A program made the translations under genes and the position numbers. Positions 57,264-64,000 of a stretch of DNA of 64,000 nucleotides are shown here, piece by piece. The notes under the pieces are model-generated. The model ran no database searches and was not told where the DNA came from. It worked only from the letters and a program-made list of their open reading frames with translations. Position 1 is the stretch's first letter. Each line of letters opens with the position of its first letter. Origin of the DNA: Streptomyces lydicus (lineage in GTDB: Bacteria; Actinomycetota; Actinomycetes; Streptomycetales; Streptomycetaceae); assembly GCF_000717345.1 (NCBI RefSeq), contig NZ_JNZA01000002.1, positions 248,001 to 312,000 of the forward strand, in the 5' to 3' direction.

Positions 57264-59081
57264 ATGGGCGGGGGAAGAAGGACACGGCCCTGGGGGCCGC
57301 TGCGAGGTGCGTCGGAGCGGGACAACCAGCTGGCGACGACACTGCGCGAATGGCTCGACGCCGCCGGACTGAAGGTCGACGACCTGCGGGCCTGTCTGCG
57401 GCCGGAACACTTCGTCCGTCAGACCGTGCCGTCCCGCACCACCGTGTCGGACCGGCTGGCCGGTGTGAACCTGCAGTGGGACTTCGTGGAAGCGGTGGCG
57501 GACGCCTGCTCCGGCGACGCCCGGCAGTGCGCCCGGCTGCTGGCCGAGGCGCGGGCGCTGCTCGCCCGGTTGCCCCCGGCGGCTCCGTCCGGGGGCACCG
57601 ACCGCCACCCGGCGGCCGCACCGGAGCCGGCGCGGCGCGAGGCCCCGGCCCGGACCGCGGAGCTGGTCGCGGCGCAGCGGCAGGCGCTGGCCCTCTCCGA
57701 CAAGCTGTTACGGGCGATGGAGCGCTCCGCCGAGCTGGAGCAGGCCCGTAACAGCGCCAACCACATGGTGCTGATCCTGCTGGCCATGGTCGACACGCTG
57801 CGGCGCGACATCGCGACGCTGACCGCCGAGCGGGAGCGGGTGCGGGCCGCACGGAAGGACCAGGAGCTGCTCCGCGTCCGGGAGCGCCTCCAGCGCAGCG
57901 AGGCCCAGCGGTCCACGGCGGAATCGGAACTGACCCGGGCCCGCGCCGAGCGGGAGAAGGCCGACCGGCTGGCGGAGCGGGCCGCCGAGCAGGTACGGGC
58001 CCTGCGGGCGGAACTCGACGGCCTGCGCGGCCGGCCCGGGGAGCCGGCGCCGCCCGCCACCCGGTCCGCCGGGCCGCCGGACGCGGGCGACGACATCGAC
58101 CGCGCCCTGTTCAAGGCCGCGCGGACCCTGGACGGCGAGGCCGACCACCTCCAGCGGCTGGCGGCCGGGCTGCCCGGCGGTCACGCCCCGGACATCCCCG
58201 CCACCTGGGACGACGGCCCGGACATCGCCCCGGACAACTCGGCCTCCACCGGTCCGGTACCGGCGGGTCCGGTCAACTCCGGCGCGGACGCGGGAGACGC
58301 GTTGTCCGGGCGCACGACCGGACAAGTGGACCCGGGCCGCCCCGGCGCCGGCCAGGAGGTCGCCGCCCTCGTGTCGGAACGCGTGCGGGCCGGCGATTGG
58401 GAGGGGCTGAACAGCGTCTTCCGTTCCATCGGCCGGAACGGGTCGGCCGACCAAGTGCTGGCTCTGGTACGGACGCTCGCCCCGGAGGACGCGTACCCGC
58501 TGCTGGCCGCGGTCGGCGGGGCCCGTCCCGCCAAGCCGTTCCGCGAAGTGCTGGACACCCTGCGCGCCGCCGGCCGCGACGCGGAGGTCCGCCAGATCCT
58601 CACCGCGGTGGGCCGGCACCGGGCGGTGCGGGAATTCCCGCTGGTCTTCTCGGCCCTGAAAGGGGGTCAGGGCGATGTCTCGCGGCCCTTCGCCCAGGAG
58701 CACGACATCCAGTGGGTGCTGGAGAGCCTGGTCCGGGAGCGTCCGGCCGAGGTGCAGGCCGTCTTCGACCGGCTCGTGCTCACCAGAAGGGAACACGAGG
58801 CCGACTGGCTGTGGCGTCTCGCCCGCCCGGTGATGGCCCTGGCGCCCCGGAGCACCGCCGCGCCGGCTCCGGCTGCCCCCGGCAGCCCCGCGCGGGACGC
58901 CACCGCCTCCGACTGGTTCGCGCCGCGCCGCCCGCTCGGTGACCCGAGCCGGTCCCGGAATCCCTCACCGGTGGAGACGACCCTGACCACCCGGATCAAA
59001 ATCAACATCCCCGGAACCCGCCCCCTCCCGCCCGTCGTCGTACGGAAACCGGCGGACCTCCGCGACGCCGGCACCGAGTGA
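57264..59081 (+). CDS. Large HTH/coiled-coil protein with TTA codon, function unknown
   Basis: This protein of 605 residues (from the ATG at 57264) has an N-terminal region that looks like a helix-turn-helix module (about 15-85; NQLATTLREWLDAAGL, SRTTVSDRLAGVNLQWDFVE), a long helical coiled coil (about 115-265, rich in Arg/Glu/Ala), a low-complexity Pro/Asp section and a C-terminal helical repeat-like region (about 370-540; ALVSERVRAGDWEGLNSVFR). A TTA leucine codon at 57708-57710 (residue 149) makes it a candidate for bldA-dependent expression. An in-frame TTG at 57198 could add 22 residues. Unknown family to me; a regulatory or signalling scaffold is plausible. Confidence 0.75.
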   Translation: MGGGRRTRPWGPLRGASERDNQLATTLREWLDAAGLKVDDLRACLRPEHFVRQTVPSRTTVSDRLAGVNLQWDFVEAVADACSGDARQCARLLAEARALLARLPPAAPSGGTDRHPAAAPEPARREAPARTAELVAAQRQALALSDKLLRAMERSAELEQARNSANHMVLILLAMVDTLRRDIATLTAERERVRAARKDQELLRVRERLQRSEAQRSTAESELTRARAEREKADRLAERAAEQVRALRAELDGLRGRPGEPAPPATRSAGPPDAGDDIDRALFKAARTLDGEADHLQRLAAGLPGGHAPDIPATWDDGPDIAPDNSASTGPVPAGPVNSGADAGDALSGRTTGQVDPGRPGAGQEVAALVSERVRAGDWEGLNSVFRSIGRNGSADQVLALVRTLAPEDAYPLLAAVGGARPAKPFREVLDTLRAAGRDAEVRQILTAVGRHRAVREFPLVFSALKGGQGDVSRPFAQEHDIQWVLESLVRERPAEVQAVFDRLVLTRREHEADWLWRLARPVMALAPRSTAAPAPAAPGSPARDATASDWFAPRRPLGDPSRSRNPSPVETTLTTRIKINIPGTRPLPPVVVRKPADLRDAGTE

Positions 59082-59152
59082 GCGACGAGTGCGGCGCGAT
59101 ACGGCAGTCTGTAGCGCCGTAACCTCCGGATCGAGGATGAGGAGCGAGTCCC

Positions 59153-59749
59153 ATGCGCATCGTGGTCAGTGAATTCATGAGCCTGGACGGCGTCGTGCAG
59201 GCCCCGGGCGGGCCGGCGGAGGACACCGACGGCGGCTTCGCCCACGGCGGCTGGTCGCACCGGTTCTTCGACCCGGAGGTGATGGGGCCGGCCATCGGTG
59301 AGGCGATGGGCAAGGCCGAGGCGCTGCTCTTCGGGCGCCGCACCTGGCAGACGATGGCCGCGGCGTGGCCCGGGCGGGCCGGCGACCCGTTCGCCGACCA
59401 GATGAACGCCATCCCGAAGTACGTGGTGTCCGACACCCTGGGCGATGACGAGCTGACCTGGAACAACACCACCCGCATCGCCGGCAGCACCGTCCTCGGC
59501 AGACTCCGGGAGCTGCGCGCAACCGAGGGCGGCGATCTGTCGGTCCTGGGGAGCCCCACCCTCGTGCGGAGCCTGCTGCGCGAGGGCCTGGTCGACGAGC
59601 TGCTGCTCATGATCATGCCGGTGGTCCTCGGCGGCGGGAAGCGGATCTTCCCCGAGGACGGCGTGCTGCACACCCTGGAGCTGGTCTCCGCCGTCACCGG
59701 CAGCACGGGCGTGCAGGTGTGCACCTACCGGCCGGCCGCCGAGGGGTGA
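59153..59749 (+). CDS. Dihydrofolate-reductase-family protein (RibD C-terminal type)
   Basis: This 198-residue protein has the RibD C-terminal/DHFR-like fold: MRIVVSEFMSLDGVVQAPGG at the start, LLFGRRTWQTMAAAWPG for the NADPH site and LLREGLVDELLLMIMPVVLGGGKRIF at the end. It should reduce a pteridine- or pyrimidine-like substrate with NAD(P)H; the exact reaction is not set. GAGGATGAGGAGCG precedes the ATG at 59153. It follows the large HTH protein and is convergent with the HxlR gene. Confidence 0.9.
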   Translation: MRIVVSEFMSLDGVVQAPGGPAEDTDGGFAHGGWSHRFFDPEVMGPAIGEAMGKAEALLFGRRTWQTMAAAWPGRAGDPFADQMNAIPKYVVSDTLGDDELTWNNTTRIAGSTVLGRLRELRATEGGDLSVLGSPTLVRSLLREGLVDELLLMIMPVVLGGGKRIFPEDGVLHTLELVSAVTGSTGVQVCTYRPAAEG

Positions 59750-59785
59750 CCGGGGCGCGGCGGCCCGGCACGCCACCGCGTCGCG

Positions 59786-60430
59786 TCATCCCGCCGGCGC
59801 GCTCTGCCGCCGCCCCTCGCCGGGCACCCCGGGCCCGGTGGCCTCGATCCGGCCCGCGGCGATGCCCTCCGCGAGGGACAGCCGGCCGTCCGCGAGGGCC
59901 GCGCAGGTCGCGGCGTCCAGGCGCAGCCGGACGTCGGGGTGCGCGGCGGGGCCCTCCGCGTAGCCGGGGTCGGCGGCGTCGAGGCGGACGTGGAACTCCC
60001 CCTCGTCCAGGGCGATGTCGACCACCGCCACGCCTTCCGGGAAGTGCCCGGCGAGCCGCGCGAGGAGCGGCACCGCGAACCAGTGGGCGCGCACCGCGTC
60101 GGTCGGCCGCTTCTCGTCCAGCGCGGGTGCGCCCCAGTCGGCGAGCGCGGTGAGGGCGGGCAGCAGGGCGCGACCGCGGGCAGTGAGTTCGTAGACGTAC
60201 GCGGCTCCGGGCGGGGCGAGCCGGCGGCGGGTGACCAGCTCGTCCCGTTCCATGTCCTTCAGCCGGGAGGCGAGCATGTCCGTGCTGACGCCCGGCAGGT
60301 CGGCGTGCAGGTCGGTGTAGCGCCGGGAGCCGCCCAGCAGTTCCCGGACGATCAGGAGCGTCCAGCGGTCGCCGACGGCGTCCAGGGCTCGGGCGACGGC
60401 GCAGTACTGGTCATAACTTCGGCGCGGCAT
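59786..60430 (-). CDS. HxlR-family regulator with C-terminal SCP2-like domain
   Basis: This 214-residue protein has an HxlR winged helix (residues about 5-105; DAVGDRWTLLIVRELLGGSRRYTDL and MERDELVTRRRLAPPG) and a C-terminal domain of about 90 residues with DEGEFHVRLDAADPG and PDVRLRLDAATCAALADG that resembles SCP2/sterol-carrier-like small domains. The wing Arg residues and helix positions are typical. It is divergent from the aminotransferase gene, with a perfect palindrome in the gap. Confidence 0.88.
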   Translation of the reverse strand: MPRRSYDQYCAVARALDAVGDRWTLLIVRELLGGSRRYTDLHADLPGVSTDMLASRLKDMERDELVTRRRLAPPGAAYVYELTARGRALLPALTALADWGAPALDEKRPTDAVRAHWFAVPLLARLAGHFPEGVAVVDIALDEGEFHVRLDAADPGYAEGPAAHPDVRLRLDAATCAALADGRLSLAEGIAAGRIEATGPGVPGEGRRQSAPAG

Positions 60431-60459
60431 GACACCAGCATAGACAGAAGTTGGACTTT

Positions 60460-60475
60460 CCAAGTGGCCACTTGG
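60460..60475. promoter_or_regulatory. Perfect palindrome CCAAGTGGCCACTTGG
   Basis: A 16-base exact palindrome in the divergent gap, followed by a further half-site CCAAGT at 60481-60486 and preceded by AAGTTGG. The layout fits cooperative binding by the HxlR protein and shared control of both genes. Confidence 0.65.
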
Positions 60476-60544
60476 TAAAACCAAGTAGGGTGAGACGAAG
60501 TGCTGCCGCGCCGCGCGGTGGGCGAGGGACCGGGAGGCCGCCGC

Positions 60545-61756
60545 ATGCAGTTCAAGCAGTCCAGCAAGATGGCCGACGTCTGCTACGAGATCCGCGGGCC
60601 GGTGATCGAGCACGCCGACGCGCTGGAGGAGGCCGGCCACAGCGTGCTGCGGCTGAACACCGGCAATCCCGCGCTGTTCGGCTTCGAGTGCCCCGAGGAG
60701 ATCCTCCAGGACGTGATGCGCAATCTCTCCCGCGCACACGGCTACACGGAGTCCCGCGGCATCCTCTCGGCCCGCCGCGCGGTGGCCCAGCACTACCAGC
60801 AGAACGGGCTGCCGGACGTCGGCGTCGACGACATCTATCTCGGCAACGGCGTCTCGGAACTCGTCTCGATGGCGGTGCAGGCGCTCCTCGACGACGGCGA
60901 CGAGGTGCTGATCCCGGCCCCCGACTTCCCCCTGTGGACGGCGGTCACCACGCTGGCCGGCGGCAAGGCCGTGCACTACCTGTGCGACGAGTCCGCCGAC
61001 TGGCTGCCGGACCTCGACGACCTCGCCTCGAAGATCACCGACCGGACCCGGGCGATGGTCATCATCAACCCCAACAACCCCACCGGCGCCGTCTACCCCC
61101 GCGAGCTGCTGGAGGGCATGCTCGACCTCGCCCGGCGCCACCAGCTGATGGTCTTCGCCGACGAGATCTACGACCGGATCCTCTACGACGACGAGGTCCA
61201 CCACCACGCCGCGGTGCTCGCTCCCGACCTGGTGTGCCTGACCTTCAGCGGGCTGTCCAAGTCCTACCGCGTGGCCGGATTCCGCTCCGGCTGGCTGGTG
61301 GTCTCCGGCCCCAAGCAGCACGCCGCCGACTACCTGGAGGGCCTGGACACCCTCGCCTCCATGCGGCTGTGCCCGAACGCGCCCGCGCAGTACGCCATCC
61401 AGGCGGCACTCGGCGGCCGGCAGTCCATCAAGGACCTGGTGCTGCCCGGCGGCCGGCTGCGCGAACAGCGGGACGTGGCCTGGGAGCGGCTCAACGAGAT
61501 CCCGGGCGTCTCCTGCGTCAAGCCCAAGGGCGCGCTCTACGCCTTCCCGCGCCTCGACCCCGCCGTGCACAAGATCCACGACGACGAGAAGTTCGTGCTG
61601 GACCTGCTGCTGCGGGAGAAGATCCAGGTCGTCCAGGGCACCGGCTTCAACTGGCCGCGCCCCGACCACTTCCGCATCCTCACCCTGCCGCACGCCGACG
61701 ACCTCGACGCGGCGATCAGCCGGATCGGCCGCTTCCTGGCGGGCTACCGCCAGTAG
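60545..61756 (+). CDS. Aminotransferase class I/II (AlaA-like)
   Basis: This 403-residue pyridoxal-phosphate enzyme matches alanine/valine-pyruvate-type aminotransferases. LRLNTGNPALFGFECPEE, INPNNPTGAVYP, FADEIYDRILYD and the Schiff-base Lys in FSGLSKSYRVAGFRSGW are all present. It probably moves an amino group between alanine, glutamate and keto acids. ATG at 60545 follows GGGAGG; an in-frame ATG at 60500 is less well placed. It is divergent from the HxlR gene and probably controlled by it. Confidence 0.93.
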   Translation: MQFKQSSKMADVCYEIRGPVIEHADALEEAGHSVLRLNTGNPALFGFECPEEILQDVMRNLSRAHGYTESRGILSARRAVAQHYQQNGLPDVGVDDIYLGNGVSELVSMAVQALLDDGDEVLIPAPDFPLWTAVTTLAGGKAVHYLCDESADWLPDLDDLASKITDRTRAMVIINPNNPTGAVYPRELLEGMLDLARRHQLMVFADEIYDRILYDDEVHHHAAVLAPDLVCLTFSGLSKSYRVAGFRSGWLVVSGPKQHAADYLEGLDTLASMRLCPNAPAQYAIQAALGGRQSIKDLVLPGGRLREQRDVAWERLNEIPGVSCVKPKGALYAFPRLDPAVHKIHDDEKFVLDLLLREKIQVVQGTGFNWPRPDHFRILTLPHADDLDAAISRIGRFLAGYRQ

Positions 61757-62069
61757 GGCCCGCCACCCCGCTCCCCGACCCCTGCCCCTGAGCCCCGCCG
61801 GCTCACCCCAACGGCCGTACGCCGTCCCCGCCCCCGTCCGCCGCCGGCCGGTCCGGTCAGGGGGCGCACAGGCGTGCAGGAAGGCCGTCCTGGCGGCAGG
61901 AGGGCGCCGCGGTACCGTGGAGAGGTCCCTCACTCCGGACCGGCCGGTCTCCCCGCCGCGGCCCGCCCGGCGCCCTCGCTCCGGCCGACGCGCCCTTGAG
62001 CGCACGGCGCGCAGCCGATTAGGTGGAGGGCGGCAATCCTGCCGCGACCCCACGAGGGAGAGGGATTCC
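61757..62069. other. 313-base gap before egtA; no gene seen
   Basis: GC-rich leader region. I see GCGGCA-ATCC-TGCCGC, a 6-base-pair hairpin, at 62030-62045, near the egtA ribosome site (GAGGGAGAGGG), and no other clear signal. The egtA promoter should lie here. Confidence 0.4.
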
Positions 62070-63350
62070 ATGCCCGTACGGCCTGCAGTCACGGAAGCGG
62101 AGCTTGAAGCGCACCTGCACGGCATATGCTTCAAGACGGGCCCACCGCGCCGTATCGGCGTCGAGATCGAATTCCTGGTCCACGACGCGCGCAACCCCCG
62201 ATGTCCGGTCGAACCCGACCGGCTGCACGCAGCTGCCGACGCGCTGCGCGCACTGCCGCTCCGCTCCCTGCTGACCTTCGAACCCGGCGGTCAGCTGGAA
62301 CTGAGTTCGCAGCCCGCCACCTCCCTGACCGAGTGCATCGAGTCCGTGACGGCCGATCTCGCACTGGTACGCCCCGCCATGCGGGCGCGGGGCCTGGGAA
62401 TGGCCGGCCACGGTCACAACCCGTGGCACCCACCACGCCGGGTACTGACCGACCCCCGCTACAACGCCATGGAGGCGTACTTCGACCGCTGGGGTGACGC
62501 CGGGCGGTCCATGATGTGCGCCACCGCGTCCGTGCAGGTGTGCGTGGACGCCGGGTACGAGGAGCCGGGACCGCTCGGGCACGGCCGGCGCTGGCTGCTG
62601 GCCCATCTGCTGGGCGCGGTGCTGGCCGCGGCGTTCGCCAATTCTCCGACCAGTGAGGGCTGCCCCACCGGCTACCGCACCACCCGCCAGCTCATCTGGT
62701 CCCAGCTCGACCCGGCCCGTACGCTCGCCCCGCCGCTGGGACCGGACCCGCGCACCGCCTGGGCCCGCTACGTCCTGGACGCACCGGTGATGTGCATCCG
62801 CACCGACGGCGGGTCCTGGGACGCGCCGGAGGGGCTCACCTTCCGGGACTGGGTCCGTACCGGCGTGCCCCGGCCCCCCACCCAGGAGGACCTCGACTAC
62901 CACCTCACCACGCTCTTCCCGCCCGTACGGCCGCGCGGCCATCTGGAGCTGCGCATGATCGACGCCCAGTCGGGCGACGCCGGGTGGGTGGTGCCGCTGG
63001 CCGTGACGGCCGCGCTGTTCGACGACCCGGAGGCCGCCGAGCGGGCCTACCGCACGGTCAAGGCGCTGGCCGAGACGGCGGGTCAGCGGCCGGCGCCGCG
63101 CAATCCGCTGTGGCGGCGGGCCGCCCGCGGGGGGCTGACCGATCCGGAGCTGCACGCCGCGGCGGTGGCGTGTTTCGCCGCGGCCGAGGAGGCGCTGCCG
63201 CGGCTCGGCGCCTCCCCGGAGGTGCGTGCGGCAGTCGCGGAGTTCACCGAGCGCTATGTGGCGCGCGGCCGCTGTCCCGCGGACGACCACCTCGACGCCC
63301 TGTACGCCGCGGAGAGCGACGACCTCATTCCTGGGAAGGACAGCCAGTGA
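62070..63350 (+). CDS. egtA: Ergothioneine biosynthesis glutamate-cysteine ligase EgtA
   Basis: This 426-residue protein makes gamma-glutamylcysteine, the first sulfur donor in ergothioneine synthesis. It has RIGVEIEFLVHD (N-terminal substrate/metal motif), GGQLELSSQPATSL, and LELRMIDAQSGDAGWVVPLAVTAAL typical of actinobacterial EgtA. The ATG at 62070 follows GAGGGAGAGGG. The stop overlaps the egtB start by GTGA, so the two are translationally coupled. egtC/egtD/egtE probably follow beyond the window. Confidence 0.93.
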   Translation: MPVRPAVTEAELEAHLHGICFKTGPPRRIGVEIEFLVHDARNPRCPVEPDRLHAAADALRALPLRSLLTFEPGGQLELSSQPATSLTECIESVTADLALVRPAMRARGLGMAGHGHNPWHPPRRVLTDPRYNAMEAYFDRWGDAGRSMMCATASVQVCVDAGYEEPGPLGHGRRWLLAHLLGAVLAAAFANSPTSEGCPTGYRTTRQLIWSQLDPARTLAPPLGPDPRTAWARYVLDAPVMCIRTDGGSWDAPEGLTFRDWVRTGVPRPPTQEDLDYHLTTLFPPVRPRGHLELRMIDAQSGDAGWVVPLAVTAALFDDPEAAERAYRTVKALAETAGQRPAPRNPLWRRAARGGLTDPELHAAAVACFAAAEEALPRLGASPEVRAAVAEFTERYVARGRCPADDHLDALYAAESDDLIPGKDSQ

Positions 63351-64000
63351 CCATCGATCCCGAGCTCCTTCGTGAGCGGGCGGCCTCGGCACTGCTCGCC
63401 GCCCGCGACCGCACCCGCCTGCTGACCACCTGCGTCGAGCATCCCGATCTCGTCGCGCAGCACTCCCCGTTGATGTCCCCGCTGGTGTGGGACCTGGCGC
63501 ACATAGGCAACCAGGAGGAGCAGTGGCTGCTGCGCACCGTCGGCGGCCGTGACGCGCTGCGGCCGGACATCGACTCCGTCTACGACGCCTTCGAGCATCC
63601 GCGTGCCGCACGCCCCTCTCTGCCGCTGCTGGCGCCGGACGAGGCGCACGGCTATGTCGCCGAGGTCCGCGGCCGGGTACTGGACATCCTCGAAAGCGCC
63701 CCGCTGCACGGCGGTCCGCTGCTGGACTCCGGCTTCGCCTTCGGCATGATCGCCCAGCACGAGCAGCAGCACGACGAGACCATGCTCATCACGCACCAGC
63801 TGCGCCGCGGGCCGGCCGTGCTCACCGCCCCCGAGCCGCCGCCCCCGTCCGACGAGATCATCCCGGCCGAAGTCCTCGTCCCCGGCGGGCCGTTCCTCAT
63901 GGGGACGTCCACCGAGCCCTGGGCGCTGGACAACGAACGGCCCGCGCACCGCCGCCTGGTGCCCGCCTTCCTGATCGACACCACACCGGTCAGCAACGGC
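63347..64000 (+). CDS. egtB: Ergothioneine synthase EgtB (partial)
   Basis: The first 218 residues are present; the window ends inside the gene. The DinB-like N-terminal domain shows the three iron-binding histidines: His52 in WDLAHIGNQEEQ and His138/His142 in AQHEQQHDETM. The start of the formylglycine-generating-enzyme-like C-terminal domain follows (VLVPGGPFLMGTSTEPWALD). It joins gamma-glutamylcysteine and hercynine with O2. GTG start at 63347 overlaps the egtA stop. Confidence 0.93.
   Translation, partial: MTIDPELLRERAASALLAARDRTRLLTTCVEHPDLVAQHSPLMSPLVWDLAHIGNQEEQWLLRTVGGRDALRPDIDSVYDAFEHPRAARPSLPLLAPDEAHGYVAEVRGRVLDILESAPLHGGPLLDSGFAFGMIAQHEQQHDETMLITHQLRRGPAVLTAPEPPPPSDEIIPAEVLVPGGPFLMGTSTEPWALDNERPAHRRLVPAFLIDTTPVSNG

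Overview
The window is very GC-rich (I estimate above 70%), with dense genes, GTG/TTG starts, GTGA/ATGA stop-start overlaps and strong third-position G/C bias. Gene content (Streptomyces-type xylose isomerase, EshA-like family 2B encapsulins, two-domain LysX, ergothioneine genes, streptogrisin-type protease, CsbD/DUF1206/STAS stress genes) points to a Streptomyces chromosome. I cannot name a species. I see no tRNA or rRNA gene, IS element, integrase, phage module or CRISPR array.

Layout. 1-2.4 kb: sulfur scavenging (SfnB-type flavoprotein and SsuD). 2.5-6.6 kb: GH2 beta-galactosidase and homocysteine S-methyltransferase. 6.8-9.2 kb: a polar amino-acid ABC importer (lipoprotein, permease, ATPase). 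9.3-11.5 kb: a secreted phytase-like protein behind a possible PHO box, convergent with a Pro/Gly-rich membrane protein. 11.6-19.8 kb: carbohydrate region with a CE7 acetyl esterase, divergent xylA and xylB, a ROK regulator, then two tandem family 2B encapsulin shell genes closed by a long hairpin. 20-23.5 kb: exported cell-wall-type proteins, including an Ig-like lipoprotein that looks like an L,D-transpeptidase without its catalytic domain. 23.5-28 kb: lysX and a CDF metal transporter. 28-33.3 kb: a stress and sigma-factor signalling island (STAS antagonist, MarR, PP2C phosphatase, HATPase kinase, CsbD, hydrophobic peptide, DUF1206, PRC-barrel); three of its genes have similar sigma-B-like promoter candidates.

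33.4-40.6 kb: a polyol or sugar-acid catabolic operon (MFS permease, two FGGY kinases, histidine phosphatase, 2-hydroxyacid dehydrogenase) divergent from a DeoR regulator. 40.6-47.2 kb: a leftward acyl-CoA operon (thioesterase, LysR, CaiB/BaiF CoA-transferase, crotonase, acetoacetate decarboxylase, 3-hydroxyacyl-CoA dehydrogenase-like protein, acyl-CoA dehydrogenase). 47.3-51.4 kb: secreted protease, NlpC/P60-like protein, Gly-rich membrane protein, small Ig-like exported protein. 51.4-54.7 kb: paired acyl-CoA dehydrogenases and a quinone oxidoreductase. 54.9-61.8 kb: regulators (XRE/MmyB type, HxlR), a GH18 protein, a large TTA-containing HTH/coiled-coil protein, a DHFR-like reductase and an aminotransferase. 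62.1-64 kb: ergothioneine genes egtA and egtB, the latter cut by the window end.

The most notable locus is 12.6-19.9 kb, where two divergent EshA-like encapsulin shell genes follow a xylose-utilisation module. Xylulose kinase is, as I recall, one of the predicted cargo classes of family 2 encapsulins, so this may be a sugar-kinase nanocompartment. That is inference from family and context; the sequence alone does not show encapsulation.
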